Assembly (NCBI GenBank): GCA_017409825.1
Contig: JAFQRZ010000024.1
Coordinates: forward strand, 124,001 to 188,000
Reading direction: 5' to 3'
Length of the DNA stretch: 64,000 bases
DNA from: Agathobacter sp.
GTDB lineage: Bacteria > Bacillota > Clostridia > Lachnospirales > Lachnospiraceae
The notes beneath the pieces are model-generated. The model was not told the origin of the DNA. It did not search any database and was given only the letters and a program-made list of their open reading frames with translations. Of the stretch, positions 1-8,942 are shown one piece after another. The translations under genes and the position numbers were made by a program. Position 1 is the first letter of the stretch, and each line of letters starts with the position of its first letter.

Positions 1-254
1 TTACCGTTGGTATTCAGAATGATGGAACAGTAAATGGCTTCTCCATCGTAAATATTGGTGGCGAAACAATTCACAATGCATTCCAGCCAGCTTTTGCTGA
101 CCAGTTCAAAGGTGTAAAAGTTGACAAGTTTGAAAAAGATACAAACTTAAATTATGATTCAGTTGCAGGTGCTTCTATGACAGCAAACGCAGTTGTAAAT
201 GCATGTAATGCAGCTATCGAATATACCAATAGCTTGAAAGGAGGAGCTCAGTAA
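1..254 (+). CDS. rnfG: RnfG, electron transport complex subunit G (3' part only)
   Basis: The reading frame is open from base 3 to the TAA at 252-254 and is cut by the window start, leaving 83 residues. This is the C-terminal part of the FMN-binding domain. It contains the motif DSVAGASMTANAV, which matches the (S/T)GA(S/T) type site where ApbE attaches FMN covalently. RnfG is the periplasm-facing flavin subunit of the Rnf complex, which couples ferredoxin oxidation and NAD reduction to ion export. The stop overlaps the rnfE ATG by one base, and the G-E-A-B order that follows is the standard rnf order. The SD for rnfE (AAGGAGGAGC) lies inside this gene. Confidence 0.93.
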   Translation, partial: TVGIQNDGTVNGFSIVNIGGETIHNAFQPAFADQFKGVKVDKFEKDTNLNYDSVAGASMTANAVVNACNAAIEYTNSLKGGAQ

Positions 255-928
255 TGAATAAATATTTAGAACGTTTATTTAACGGTATCATTAAAGAGAA
301 CCCAACCTTCGTATTAATGCTTGGTATGTGTCCTACACTTGCTGTTACAACAAATGCAGTAAATGGTCTTGGTATGGGACTTTCTACAACAGTAGTATTA
401 GTATTTGCAAATATTATTATTTCTATTTTTAGAAAGAAAATTCCAGATGGTGTACGTATTCCAGCATTCATCGTTATTGTTGCTTCCTTAGTAACAATCG
501 TTGAATTCCTTATGAAGGCATATTTACAGGCGTTATCAGAAGCACTTGGTGTATATATTCCACTTATTGTAGTAAACTGTCTTATCTTAGGACGTGCAGA
601 AAGCTTTGCTTCTAAAAATGGTCCAGTAGATTCAATGTTTGACGGTATTGGTATGGGACTCGGTTTTACAGCTGGTCTTACTATTATCGGTGCAGTTCGT
701 GAATTACTTGGTGCAGCGTCAATCTTTGGTGTTTCTCTTGGATATACACCAATTTCAGTATTTAAAGCTGCTCCTGGTGCGTTCATCGTACTTGGTGTAT
801 TAGTAGCTATTATGAATATCATTCGTAAGAAAATGGATGAAAAAGGCAAACCACTTGCAAAACCATCTGGCTGTCTTACTGGTGATTGTGCAAACTGTAC
901 ATCAAAATGTGCAGACGAAAAGAAATAG
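254..928 (+). CDS. rnfE: RnfE, electron transport complex subunit E
   Basis: Membrane subunit of the Rnf ferredoxin:NAD+ oxidoreductase, 224 aa with about six hydrophobic helices. Cys26 (GMCPTLA) and Cys109 (VVNCLILG) are the residues that, with the matching pair in RnfA, hold the membrane-embedded iron-sulfur cluster in the RnfAE/NqrDE family. It starts one base inside the rnfG stop codon and is followed 14 bp later by rnfA. The odd part is a hydrophilic C-terminal tail with four cysteines (207, 212, 215, 219; C-x4-C-x2-C-x3-C), which looks like a small metal site added to the core fold. Confidence 0.95.
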   Translation: MNKYLERLFNGIIKENPTFVLMLGMCPTLAVTTNAVNGLGMGLSTTVVLVFANIIISIFRKKIPDGVRIPAFIVIVASLVTIVEFLMKAYLQALSEALGVYIPLIVVNCLILGRAESFASKNGPVDSMFDGIGMGLGFTAGLTIIGAVRELLGAASIFGVSLGYTPISVFKAAPGAFIVLGVLVAIMNIIRKKMDEKGKPLAKPSGCLTGDCANCTSKCADEKK

Positions 929-942
929 GAAGGAGATAGGTT

Positions 943-1551
943 ATGGAAACATTAGCATCATTATTTAGCATTGCTGTAACATACGCAATCATTAATAACG
1001 TAGTATTAAGCCAGTTCCTTGGAATCTGTCCTTTCCTTGGCGTTTCAAAGAAAACAGAAACTGCTGCTGGTATGGGCGGTGCTGTTATTTTCGTTATTGG
1101 TATTGCATCACTTGTTACAGGTTTAATTAACAAATTTATCTTAGCAAATGAAGCTATTTTACAGATGGGTATCGATCTTAGATATCTCAAAACTATCGTA
1201 TTTATTTTAGTAATTGCTTCTTTAGTACAGTTCGTAGAAATGTTCTTAAAGAAATCTATGCCAGCACTGTATCAGTCACTTGGTGTATTCTTACCACTGA
1301 TCACAACAAACTGTGCGGTACTTGGTGTAGCACTTAATGCAGTAACATATGAGTATGATATTTTACAGACAGTAGTTTACGGACTTGCAACAGGTGTTGG
1401 TTTCTTCATTGCAATCGTACTTTTAGCAGGTGTTCGTGAAAAAATTGAATACAATGATATTCCAAAGCCTTTCCAGGGAACAGCAACTGTACTTATGGCA
1501 TCCGCTTTAATGGCAATTGCATTCATGGGATTCGCTGGTATGAAAATTTAA
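943..1551 (+). CDS. rnfA: RnfA, electron transport complex subunit A
   Basis: Polytopic membrane subunit of the Rnf complex, 202 aa, the usual family length. It is the paralogue of RnfE in inverted topology and has the matching cysteines Cys29 (GICPFLG) and Cys124 (TTNCAVLG) expected to share an iron-sulfur cluster with RnfE. An AAGGAGATAGG ribosome site lies just upstream of the ATG. It sits in the operon between rnfE and rnfB. Confidence 0.95.
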   Translation: METLASLFSIAVTYAIINNVVLSQFLGICPFLGVSKKTETAAGMGGAVIFVIGIASLVTGLINKFILANEAILQMGIDLRYLKTIVFILVIASLVQFVEMFLKKSMPALYQSLGVFLPLITTNCAVLGVALNAVTYEYDILQTVVYGLATGVGFFIAIVLLAGVREKIEYNDIPKPFQGTATVLMASALMAIAFMGFAGMKI

Positions 1552-1567
1552 TTAGGAGGAAAATGAA

Positions 1568-2365
1568 ATGACAGAGATTTTAATTGCTGCTGTAGCGGCT
1601 GCTGCGGTATGTGGTATTGTAGCTCTTCTCCTTGGACTTTTCCTCGGCTTCGCTGGTGAAGCGTTCAAAGTAGAAGTAGATCCTAAGGAAGAAGCAATCA
1701 ATGGTTGTCTTCCAGGAAATAACTGTGGTGGTTGTGGTTATGCAGGCTGTGCTGGTCTTGCTGCAGCTATTGCAAAAGGTGAGGCTCCTGTAAATCAGTG
1801 TCCTGTTGGTGGTGAAGCAGTTGCAAACCAGATTGCTGAAATCATGGGAGTAGAAGCGGGTGCTGGTGTGAAGAAAGTTGCTTTCGTAAAATGTGCTGGA
1901 ACCTGTGAAAAAGCAAAATCAGATTATGAATATACAGGTGTTGAAGACTGTGCTGCTATGGCATTTGTTCCAGGTGGTGGTCCAAAAACTTGTAGCTATG
2001 GATGTCTTGGATATGGCTCTTGTGTAAAAGCTTGTCCATTCGATGCTATCCATGTAGTAGATGGTGTGGCTGTAGTTGACAAAGATAAGTGTAAAGCTTG
2101 TAGCAAATGTATCGCTGCTTGTCCTAAGGGCCTTATTGAACTTGTTCCTTATGATGCAGCACACATCGTACAGTGTAGCTCAAAAGACAAAGGTAAAGCA
2201 GTAATGGATGCATGTTCAGTAGGTTGTATCGGTTGTGGACTTTGTGCAAAGAATTGTCCATCTGATGCAATTACTGTAGAAAACAACATTGCTCACATCG
2301 ATCAGGATAAGTGTACAGGTTGCGGTATCTGTGCTCAGAAATGTCCTAAGAAATGTATTTTATAA
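1568..2365 (+). CDS. rnfB: RnfB, polyferredoxin subunit of the Rnf complex
   Basis: 265 aa. It has an N-terminal membrane helix (about residues 3-27), then the RnfB-type four-cysteine cluster motif ([11 protein letters not shown] followed by a later Cys), then ferredoxin-like domains with several CxxCxxCxxxCP motifs, such as [12 protein letters not shown] near the C-terminus. It accepts electrons from reduced ferredoxin and passes them into the complex. It is the last gene of the operon in the normal clostridial order, and the constant-loop hairpin at 2390-2468 follows 24 bp after its stop. The SD is TTAGGAGGAAA. Confidence 0.95.
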   Translation: MTEILIAAVAAAAVCGIVALLLGLFLGFAGEAFKVEVDPKEEAINGCLPGNNCGGCGYAGCAGLAAAIAKGEAPVNQCPVGGEAVANQIAEIMGVEAGAGVKKVAFVKCAGTCEKAKSDYEYTGVEDCAAMAFVPGGGPKTCSYGCLGYGSCVKACPFDAIHVVDGVAVVDKDKCKACSKCIAACPKGLIELVPYDAAHIVQCSSKDKGKAVMDACSVGCIGCGLCAKNCPSDAITVENNIAHIDQDKCTGCGICAQKCPKKCIL

Positions 2366-2385
2366 TAATTTAGTTTATCTATAAA

Positions 2386-2480
2386 CTACGAAAATCGGGG
2401 TTATAGATATTCATTTATCGCTGTACTTGCGTAAGGCTTCTAAATGAATATCTATAACCCCGATTTTCTTACTTTATGAA
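2386..2480. repeat. Constant-loop, variable-stem hairpin element, copy A
   Basis: A perfect 28-bp inverted repeat (2390-2417 with 2441-2468) encloses a 23-nt loop (2418-2440) that reads TCGCTGTACTTGCG then TAAGGCTTC. A second element at 21650-21722 has the same loop at 21 of 23 positions, the same loop length, the same outer TACGAA and inner TTTA stem ends and the same 3' flank TTCTTACTTTATG. The middle of its stem is a different sequence. Copy A follows rnfB and lies between convergent genes, so it may act as a terminator, although no clean U-run follows it. Confidence 0.85.
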
Positions 2481-2567
2481 AATATAATATATAATAAAAA
2501 ACATTGTTTTTTTATGAAAGAGGTAAGTTTGTGTTATTTTGAAAAACTAATTTATAGCATAAAATCG

Positions 2568-3635
2568 TTATTCAACAATATATTCTTCAAAATTCTCAGA
2601 GTACATAATTGTACCATCTTTTAATACCCACATGGCTTCGGCATTTTCAATGCTATTTATAAGTGCAAGACCATCTTCGTGTGACATATTAAAGAGGGCA
2701 GTAGATAGTGCATCTGCAAGTCCTGAATGGTCACAGATAATGGATACTGCACTAAAATATGATGGTGGCATCAGTGTGTCAGGGTCAATGATATGACAGT
2801 ATTCTACGCCGTCTACAGTGTAATAACGCTGATAATCTCCACTTGTGACTAAACACTTGTCTGCGAATAAAACACGCTTTATAACGGGGTCAGATGCCTC
2901 TAAATCAGGGTTCTGAATCGCGATGCGCCAGTTGTCCCCGTTTGCATGCGTACCAACGGTAATTGCATTTCCACCGACATTGATAATCATGTTGTTATAC
3001 CCAAGTTCTTTGGCATATTCTGCAACCATCTGTACGGCATAACCTTTTCCAATACTTCCTACATCTAATGACATTTCTGGATCTGCCAGATAAACAGTAG
3101 ATGCTTCTTCGTCAATGATGATATTGTTGATATCGGTATGTTTTGCTGCTTCCTGCAATTTGTCCAAAGGAGGAAGTTCTGCAGAGGATGGATCGGCAAT
3201 TCCTGCAGTACGGTAATCGTGCCAAATAGAAAGGACACTGCCTAATGCAATATTAACTTCTCCATCCGTTTTATGATATAAATCAATGCTGAATTTCAAT
3301 AAATCAATGATTTTTTTGTCTACCTTAACAGGCTCGATACCAGCATTTATATTTATGATTTTTAGGTTATTAACACCTTCATAAACGGAATAGATATTAT
3401 ATAGCTGATGATAGGTTTCAAGCTCAGCCTTTAAGATATCAGCCTTTTCTTTAAATGCTTCCGCTGATTTATCGTATCCAATGATTTGTGATGCTGTATC
3501 AAACACATCTATATAAGTTAAGGTATATTTTTCAGGTTCTGGTTTTATAGTATTCTTTAGAATTGGAACCAAAACTCCAAGGATTACAAATAATACAGCG
3601 ACAATAGCTGGAATATGTTTTTTGATTTTAGACAT
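2568..3635 (-). CDS. apbE: FAD:protein FMN transferase (ApbE/Ftp)
   Basis: Attaches FMN covalently to Thr/Ser of extracytoplasmic flavoproteins such as RnfG. 355 aa with an N-terminal membrane anchor (about residues 8-26) and an outward-facing catalytic domain. ApbE hallmarks: DVGSIGKGYAV at 191-201, NVGGN at 219-223, HIIDP near 281-285, and the metal-binding DALST at 308-312. It is convergent to rnfB and downstream of a lipoprotein gene that is itself a candidate substrate. It has its own promoter (3665-3693), and a terminator separates it from the upstream gene. Confidence 0.93.
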   Translation of the reverse strand: MSKIKKHIPAIVAVLFVILGVLVPILKNTIKPEPEKYTLTYIDVFDTASQIIGYDKSAEAFKEKADILKAELETYHQLYNIYSVYEGVNNLKIININAGIEPVKVDKKIIDLLKFSIDLYHKTDGEVNIALGSVLSIWHDYRTAGIADPSSAELPPLDKLQEAAKHTDINNIIIDEEASTVYLADPEMSLDVGSIGKGYAVQMVAEYAKELGYNNMIINVGGNAITVGTHANGDNWRIAIQNPDLEASDPVIKRVLFADKCLVTSGDYQRYYTVDGVEYCHIIDPDTLMPPSYFSAVSIICDHSGLADALSTALFNMSHEDGLALINSIENAEAMWVLKDGTIMYSENFEEYIVE

Positions 3636-3664
3636 GTTGTTGCCTCCATAAATATTATGGGATT

Positions 3665-3693
3665 ATTTTATAATAGGATAGAAGTGATGTAAA
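3665..3693 (-). promoter_or_regulatory. Sigma-A-type promoter for apbE
   Basis: On the minus strand, TTTACA (3688-3693) and TAAAAT (3665-3670) are 17 bp apart. They lie 30-58 bp upstream of the apbE start and just after the terminator of the upstream lipoprotein gene. Confidence 0.6.
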
Positions 3694-3695
3694 GC

Positions 3696-3726
3696 ATAAA
3701 AATAGGGGTGCGCATTTACGCACCCC
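3696..3726 (-). terminator. Intrinsic terminator of the PplA-like lipoprotein gene
   Basis: An 8-bp GC-rich stem (GGGGTGCG, 3705-3712, with 3719-3726) is followed on the minus strand by TATTTTTATG. It lies 30 bp past the stop of the lipoprotein gene and before the apbE promoter. Confidence 0.85.
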
Positions 3727-3756
3727 TTAAATACTATGATAAAAATCTAGTACAAA

Positions 3757-4815
3757 TTATCTGCCAAGAGCATTGTCGATTGCAGCAATGTAAGCTGAAA
3801 TCTTCATTGTACATCCAGCCTTCATATCATCAGCTGTTGGATATCCACCATCATCAATTGCGATTGCATTGATTTCTGCAAGTGTTTTGCCTTTTGCAAG
3901 ATTCATGAAGTGATCAGCCTGTTCGTACCATTCAGCACCACCTTCGATAACACCTTTACCAGCTGAAGCATTCTTCATGTTGTAACCTTCTTTAAGGTCA
4001 TATTTTGTTGTTGTATCAACTGTTTTGTCAGATGTAATCTTACCTGTTGTATCCCAAGCAAATTTAGCCTGAACTGAGTCAAGGATACATGTTGTGATTT
4101 TGCCATCTTTATCTGTTGTTACAGCTACGAAGTTAGCGTATGCAGTAGCAGCGCCTTCTTTTTCAGCAGTAGCAGAAGCAGGACTGCTTACTTCAGCAAC
4201 GAGACCAACACTAAGTTTGTCAGAAGCGTTTGCTGTGTATGTTCCTGTCTTAGCTTCGTTGTAAGCTTTTTCAAGAGCTACTACGAATCCACTGATTGTC
4301 ATTGTACATCCAGCTAAAACTTCTTCGTTAGATGGTTTTCCGTCTTCAGCAACGAATGCTTTAACTTCTTCAAGAGTTTTGCCTACACACATTTTTTCAA
4401 GGTGTTCAGCCTGTTCAAACCATTCAGCACCACCTTCGATTTTACCGATAGAAGCAGATGTGCCTTTCATGGCATATTTGTCACCTAATTCTGTCTTTGT
4501 TGTGAATTCTGTTGGTGTATCAGCTGTGATTTCACCCTTTGTATCAAAGAATGTCTTAACCTGGATACATTCGAAGTCTACAGCAACGATTTTGCCATCT
4601 TCGCCAACTGAAACAGCAGCAACTGTTAAGTCAGCCTGAGCATTACCATTTTTTTCAGCAGTAGCATCAGCTGAAGAATGAGCCATGTCTGTGTTAAGAC
4701 CAAGACCAACATTAACTTTAGCATCTGCGTTTCCGCCCTGGTTTCCACCACAAGCTGTTGCAAGTGTACTTACAGCAAGTACAGCTGTGAGTAAGAGTGC
4801 AATTCTCTTTTTCAT
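3757..4815 (-). CDS. Tandem-domain lipoprotein, PplA-like flavoprotein candidate
   Basis: 352 aa. A signal peptide ends in the lipobox LATAC with Cys22 as the lipidated residue, so it is anchored on the cell surface. Two homologous domains follow (about 33-185 and 200-350). Each has the elements EGGAEW(F/Y)EQA near its middle and AGCTM(T/K)I at its end (Thr171 and Thr336). The AGCT motif resembles the (S/T)GA(T/S) site flavinylated by ApbE. With apbE next door, a doubly flavinylated surface electron carrier like Listeria PplA is the best guess, but flavin attachment is inferred. It has its own promoter, and its terminator isolates it from apbE. Confidence 0.75.
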   Translation of the reverse strand: MKKRIALLLTAVLAVSTLATACGGNQGGNADAKVNVGLGLNTDMAHSSADATAEKNGNAQADLTVAAVSVGEDGKIVAVDFECIQVKTFFDTKGEITADTPTEFTTKTELGDKYAMKGTSASIGKIEGGAEWFEQAEHLEKMCVGKTLEEVKAFVAEDGKPSNEEVLAGCTMTISGFVVALEKAYNEAKTGTYTANASDKLSVGLVAEVSSPASATAEKEGAATAYANFVAVTTDKDGKITTCILDSVQAKFAWDTTGKITSDKTVDTTTKYDLKEGYNMKNASAGKGVIEGGAEWYEQADHFMNLAKGKTLAEINAIAIDDGGYPTADDMKAGCTMKISAYIAAIDNALGR

Positions 4816-4909
4816 TTTGTTTTCCTCCTATTAAGAAATAATCTTTTTCCTTGGGCATTTGCCCTGTTTCTATGTGATTGTTAAAATTCTAACATTCACA
4901 CTCGCTAGC

Positions 4910-4938
4910 ATTCTACCACAATATATATGGGAAAGCAA
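4910..4938 (-). promoter_or_regulatory. Sigma-A-type promoter for the tandem-domain lipoprotein
   Basis: On the minus strand, TTGCTT (4933-4938) and TAGAAT (4910-4915) have a 17-bp spacer. A roughly 90-nt leader precedes the SD AGGAGGAAA and the ATG at 4815. The leader contains GGGCAAATGCCC, a small hairpin. Confidence 0.7.
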
Positions 4939-5128
4939 GCCATATTTCGCATTATTTCGTATTATTTTAGAAAAAATTGTGTGCAACTAATAAAAATAAG
5001 ATATTTTGAAAGATTTTATGGTTTTCTTTGTATTTTCTCTCAAGATGTGTTAGAGTATACTTTGTACTTAATTTAATATGGAAAACTATTATATTAAGGA
5101 AGAAACTCAGTTGTGTGGTGATGAAGTT

Positions 5129-5959
5129 ATGAAAGATTATAAGAGAGTTGTTATCAAAATAGGGTCGTCTTCGCTGACGCATGAGAAGACAGGCAGTATC
5201 AATTTTGCAAAAATGGAGCGTTTAGTACGTGCCTTGTGTGATATTCGGAATCAGGGAATTGATGTATGTTTGGTTAGTTCTGGTGCGATTGCGGTTGGAA
5301 AGGATACGATTTCTTTGAAAGAACGTCCAACGGATATTTCTGTGAAGCAGGCTTGTGCTGCAGTAGGCCAGGCGAGACTTATGATGACCTATCAGAAGCT
5401 GTTTGGAGAATATAATCAGGTAACAGGTCAGGTCTTGATGACAAAATATACAATGGTAAATCCGAAGTCACGTAGTAATGCGAAGAATACCTTTGAGCAA
5501 TTATTTGAACTTGGCGTGATTCCAGTCGTAAATGAAAATGATACGGTAAGTACGTATGAAATGCGTTTTGGTGATAATGATACATTGTCAGCATTGGTTG
5601 CTTCTTTGGTAGGAGCAGATTTACTTATTTTATTATCAGACATTGATGGATTGTATACGGATGATCCACACAAGAATCCAAATGCAGAGATTATTCCGGA
5701 TGTCTATGAAATTGATGAAGATATCTTAGGTATGGCAAAAGGCTCTACGGGAAGTAATGTAGGTACTGGAGGTATGGCTACCAAGCTTGCGGCAGCCAAG
5801 ATTGCAACCTATTCTGGAGCAGATATGATTATTGCCAATGGTGAAGATGTTTCGGTGATTGAAGATATCGTGGCTGGGAAAAAGATTGGAACGCAGTTCC
5901 ACGCGAATGTAAATCATACATTTAGCTTAGAAGAATATATTATGGAGAGTATGGATTGA
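5129..5959 (+). CDS. proB: Glutamate 5-kinase
   Basis: Phosphorylates glutamate to gamma-glutamyl phosphate, the first step of proline synthesis. 276 aa, amino acid kinase fold: the N-terminal VIKIGSSSLT loop, VSSGAIAVG, NENDTVS, and LLILLSDIDGLYTDDP. The PUA domain found at the C-terminus of enterobacterial ProB is absent, so this is the short form. The frame is open from 5078, but the ATG at 5129 (MKDYKRVVIKIG) fits the family N-terminus. Its SD is weak (GGTGATG). It is followed by a UPF0291 gene and proA, so this is a proline operon. Confidence 0.95.
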   Translation: MKDYKRVVIKIGSSSLTHEKTGSINFAKMERLVRALCDIRNQGIDVCLVSSGAIAVGKDTISLKERPTDISVKQACAAVGQARLMMTYQKLFGEYNQVTGQVLMTKYTMVNPKSRSNAKNTFEQLFELGVIPVVNENDTVSTYEMRFGDNDTLSALVASLVGADLLILLSDIDGLYTDDPHKNPNAEIIPDVYEIDEDILGMAKGSTGSNVGTGGMATKLAAAKIATYSGADMIIANGEDVSVIEDIVAGKKIGTQFHANVNHTFSLEEYIMESMD

Positions 5960-6183
5960 TGAACGAAGAAAAGATTGCTAGAATTAACGAACTTTCGAGA
6001 AAGTCAAAAGCAGAAGGTTTAACAGAAGAAGAAAAACAGGAGCAGGCAATTCTCCGTCAGGAATTTATTGCTAGCTTTCGTAATAACTTAAAAGCACAGT
6101 TAGATAATATTGATGTGGTAAATGCAGATGGCAGTGTAGAGAATTTAGGCGAAAAATATGCTGCTAGTAAGAAATTATCATAG
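5959..6183 (+). CDS. UPF0291/DUF896 family small protein (YnzC-like)
   Basis: 74 aa, helical and charged. It begins [20 protein letters not shown] and then has [17 protein letters not shown], the typical DUF896 pattern of two helices followed by a short disordered tail. The exact function is unknown. The ATG shares one base with the proB stop, suggesting translational coupling. An in-frame TTG at 5956 is less likely. Its position between proB and proA is unexpected for the family. Confidence 0.85.
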   Translation: MNEEKIARINELSRKSKAEGLTEEEKQEQAILRQEFIASFRNNLKAQLDNIDVVNADGSVENLGEKYAASKKLS

Positions 6184-6224
6184 TATATAATATAGATGAA
6201 AAGACCATAGAAAGGCGGTCGCGT

Positions 6225-7481
6225 ATGGAATTGTTGAAATTATGTCAAAAGGCTTATGATTCAAAAGGTGAGATAGGTATATTATCTACAGAAGAAAAAA
6301 ATGCAGTGCTTTTATCGGCTGCAGATTTACTTATTAATAAGGAAGAGACTATTTTATCAGCGAATAAACTCGATATTGAATATGCAGAAAAGAAGGGCAT
6401 GGCAAAGGGGATGATTGACCGTTTGGCTTTGACCTCTGCTCGCATTGCAGATATGGCAGATGGACTTCGTCAGGTGGTTGCACTCAATGACCCAATTGGG
6501 GATGAACTTTCTCGTGTAGAACGCCCAAATGGTATGGTTGTAACCAAACGTAGAGTTCCTATGGGCGTAGTCGGCATAATATATGAATCACGTCCAAATG
6601 TAACTGCAGATGCATTTGGTTTATGCTTTAAGACTGGAAATGTATGTATCTTAAAAGGTGGTTCCGATGCGATTCATTCGAATATTGCGATTGTTTCGGT
6701 ATTGAAGGAAGCATTGAAAATGCATGGACTTCCAGAAGCAGCTTGTAGTTTGATTGAGGATACGAATCGTGAAACTACGACGGCATTCATGAAGATGAAG
6801 GACTATGTCGATGTGCTGATTCCAAGAGGTGGAAGTGGTCTGATTCAAAATGTCGTAAACAATGCGACGATTCCTGTGATTGAAACAGGAGTGGGAAATT
6901 GTCATATCTACGTAGATGAATTTGCTGATTTAGATATGGCAGTGAATGTGGTTTATAATGCGAAAACACAGCGTATCAGTGTATGTAATGCTTGTGAATC
7001 ATTATTAGTGCATGAACGTATTGCGGAGAAATTCCTCCCAATGCTACAGGATAAATTAGTAGAGAAGAATGTGGAGCTTCGTGCAGACAAGACTTGCTTT
7101 GGATGTTTAGATAAAGCCAAAGGTGTTGTAAAAAAAGCAACCGAAGAAGACTGGGGAGCAGAATATTTGGACTATATTCTGTCTATCAAAGCGGTTTCCG
7201 ATGTAGACGAAGCGATTGCACATATCAACAAATATAACACGGCTCATTCTGAGTCAATTATTACAAGAGATGAAGCAGTTGCAGAGAAATTCTTAAATGA
7301 AATTGATTCTGCCTGTGTATATTGGAATGTTTCGACTCGTTTTTCGGATGGAAATGAGTTTGGTTTTGGTGCAGAAATCGGTATCAGTACTCAGAAGCTG
7401 CACGCAAGAGGTCCTATGGGACTTGAGGCACTTACTAGCTATAAGTATGTCATATATGGCGATGGACAGGTGCGAGGATAA
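6225..7481 (+). CDS. proA: Gamma-glutamyl phosphate reductase
   Basis: NADPH-dependent reduction of gamma-glutamyl phosphate to glutamate semialdehyde, the second step of proline synthesis. 418 aa, the standard length. Aldehyde-dehydrogenase fold features: [30 protein letters not shown] and the catalytic cysteine region [12 protein letters not shown]. The C-terminus [20 protein letters not shown] is characteristic. AAAGGCGG precedes the ATG. It probably shares the proB transcript. Confidence 0.97.
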   Translation: MELLKLCQKAYDSKGEIGILSTEEKNAVLLSAADLLINKEETILSANKLDIEYAEKKGMAKGMIDRLALTSARIADMADGLRQVVALNDPIGDELSRVERPNGMVVTKRRVPMGVVGIIYESRPNVTADAFGLCFKTGNVCILKGGSDAIHSNIAIVSVLKEALKMHGLPEAACSLIEDTNRETTTAFMKMKDYVDVLIPRGGSGLIQNVVNNATIPVIETGVGNCHIYVDEFADLDMAVNVVYNAKTQRISVCNACESLLVHERIAEKFLPMLQDKLVEKNVELRADKTCFGCLDKAKGVVKKATEEDWGAEYLDYILSIKAVSDVDEAIAHINKYNTAHSESIITRDEAVAEKFLNEIDSACVYWNVSTRFSDGNEFGFGAEIGISTQKLHARGPMGLEALTSYKYVIYGDGQVRG

Positions 7482-7505
7482 TTTGGTCATTTAGAAAGAG
7501 GAAAT

Positions 7506-8942
7506 ATGAGAGATTTGGAAAACACAACGCTTACAAGTAAAGAGGAAGCTGCTCGCCAGTATGAGTTTATAGAAAAAGCAAAAGGATTGGTGGCAGAAAA
7601 GGAAGTAAAGCTTGGAAGAAAGCTTACCTTCTGCGTACAGACCTTTGGCTGTCAGATGAATGCCCGCGACTCTGAAAAGTTAGTAGGTATTTTGGAGCAG
7701 GTTGGATATGTAGAAACAGAAGATGAACATGCAGATTTTGTCATCTATAATACATGTACCGTTCGTGAAAATGCGAACAATAAGGTATATGGTCGTCTGG
7801 GGTATGTTTCCAATTATAAAAAGAAAAATCCTCACATGATGATTGCACTTTGTGGATGCATGATGCAGGAACCTACGGTAGTGGAAACGATTCGTAAAAA
7901 ATATAAATTTGTAAATCTGGTATTTGGTACCCATAACATTTATAAATTTGCAGAACTTTTATGTAATACGTTGGAGTCTAATTCTCAGATTATCGATATT
8001 TGGGAAGATACGGACAAAATCGTAGAAGATTTACCAATTAAGAGAAAATTCTCATTCAAATCAGGCGTAAATATCATGTTTGGCTGCAACAATTTCTGCA
8101 GCTATTGTATCGTACCTTATGTACGAGGTCGTGAACGTAGCCGTCAGCCACAGGATATTATCCGTGAAATCAAGGATTTGGTTGCAGATGGCGTATGCGA
8201 AGTTATGCTTTTGGGCCAGAATGTAAATTCTTATGGTAAGAATTTAGAAAATCCAATGACTTTTGCAGAGCTATTACGAGAGATTAACAAGATAGAAGGT
8301 TTGAAACGTATTCGTTTTATGACCTCTCATCCAAAGGATTTGTCAGATGAATTGATTTATGCAATGCGTGATTGTGAAAAGGTGTGCAGACACATGCATT
8401 TGCCATTGCAGTCTGGCAGCTCACGTATTTTAAACATTATGAATCGCCATTATGATAAGGAGCAGTATTTGGCGATTGTAGACAAGCTTCGTAAGGAGAT
8501 TCCGGATATCGCACTTACGACTGATATTATCGTTGGTTTCCCAGGAGAAACAGAAGAAGATTTCCTGGAAACATTAGATGTTGTACAACGAGTAGAATAT
8601 GATAGTGCGTTTACGTTCATCTATTCGAAACGTACCGGAACGCCTGCTGCGGCTATGGAAAATCAGGTGCCAGAGGCAGAAGTGAAATGTCACTTTGATC
8701 GACTTCTTCGTGAGGTTCAGGAGATTTCTACTAAGAAAGCGATGGCATTGGAAGGAAAAGTGATGCCAGTTCTGGTAGAGGAAATGAATGAGCATGATGC
8801 GAGCCTTGTAACTGGTCGTTTGGATAATAATTCTGTGGTACATTTCGCAGGAACTGCAGATATGATTGGAAATATCTATCAGGTGAATTTAAAGGAATGT
8901 AAGGGTTTCTATTATATTGGAGAGGTTGTAGACCATGAATAG
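7506..8942 (+). CDS. miaB: tRNA-2-methylthio-N6-dimethylallyladenosine synthase
   Basis: Radical SAM methylthiotransferase that adds the methylthio group to i6A37 of tRNAs. 478 aa. It has an N-terminal UPF0004 domain with cluster cysteines in TFGCQMNARDSE, YNTCTVRENA and ALCGCMMQEP, then the radical SAM motif CNNFCSYCIVPYVRGRERSR, then a TRAM domain at the C-terminus. The paralogue rimO is at 37653. Its last codons overlap the start of the next gene. Confidence 0.96.
   Translation: MRDLENTTLTSKEEAARQYEFIEKAKGLVAEKEVKLGRKLTFCVQTFGCQMNARDSEKLVGILEQVGYVETEDEHADFVIYNTCTVRENANNKVYGRLGYVSNYKKKNPHMMIALCGCMMQEPTVVETIRKKYKFVNLVFGTHNIYKFAELLCNTLESNSQIIDIWEDTDKIVEDLPIKRKFSFKSGVNIMFGCNNFCSYCIVPYVRGRERSRQPQDIIREIKDLVADGVCEVMLLGQNVNSYGKNLENPMTFAELLREINKIEGLKRIRFMTSHPKDLSDELIYAMRDCEKVCRHMHLPLQSGSSRILNIMNRHYDKEQYLAIVDKLRKEIPDIALTTDIIVGFPGETEEDFLETLDVVQRVEYDSAFTFIYSKRTGTPAAAMENQVPEAEVKCHFDRLLREVQEISTKKAMALEGKVMPVLVEEMNEHDASLVTGRLDNNSVVHFAGTADMIGNIYQVNLKECKGFYYIGEVVDHE

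Noticed and set aside
2390-2468. Hairpin A as an ordinary intrinsic terminator only
   Set aside because: It lacks a proper U-run, and the conserved loop and flanks shared with copy B are not needed for termination. A terminator role remains possible but does not explain the conservation.
4379-4639. Plus-strand 86-aa open frame within the tandem-domain lipoprotein
   Set aside because: It is fully antisense to a clearly coding lipoprotein with signal peptide, SD and promoter.
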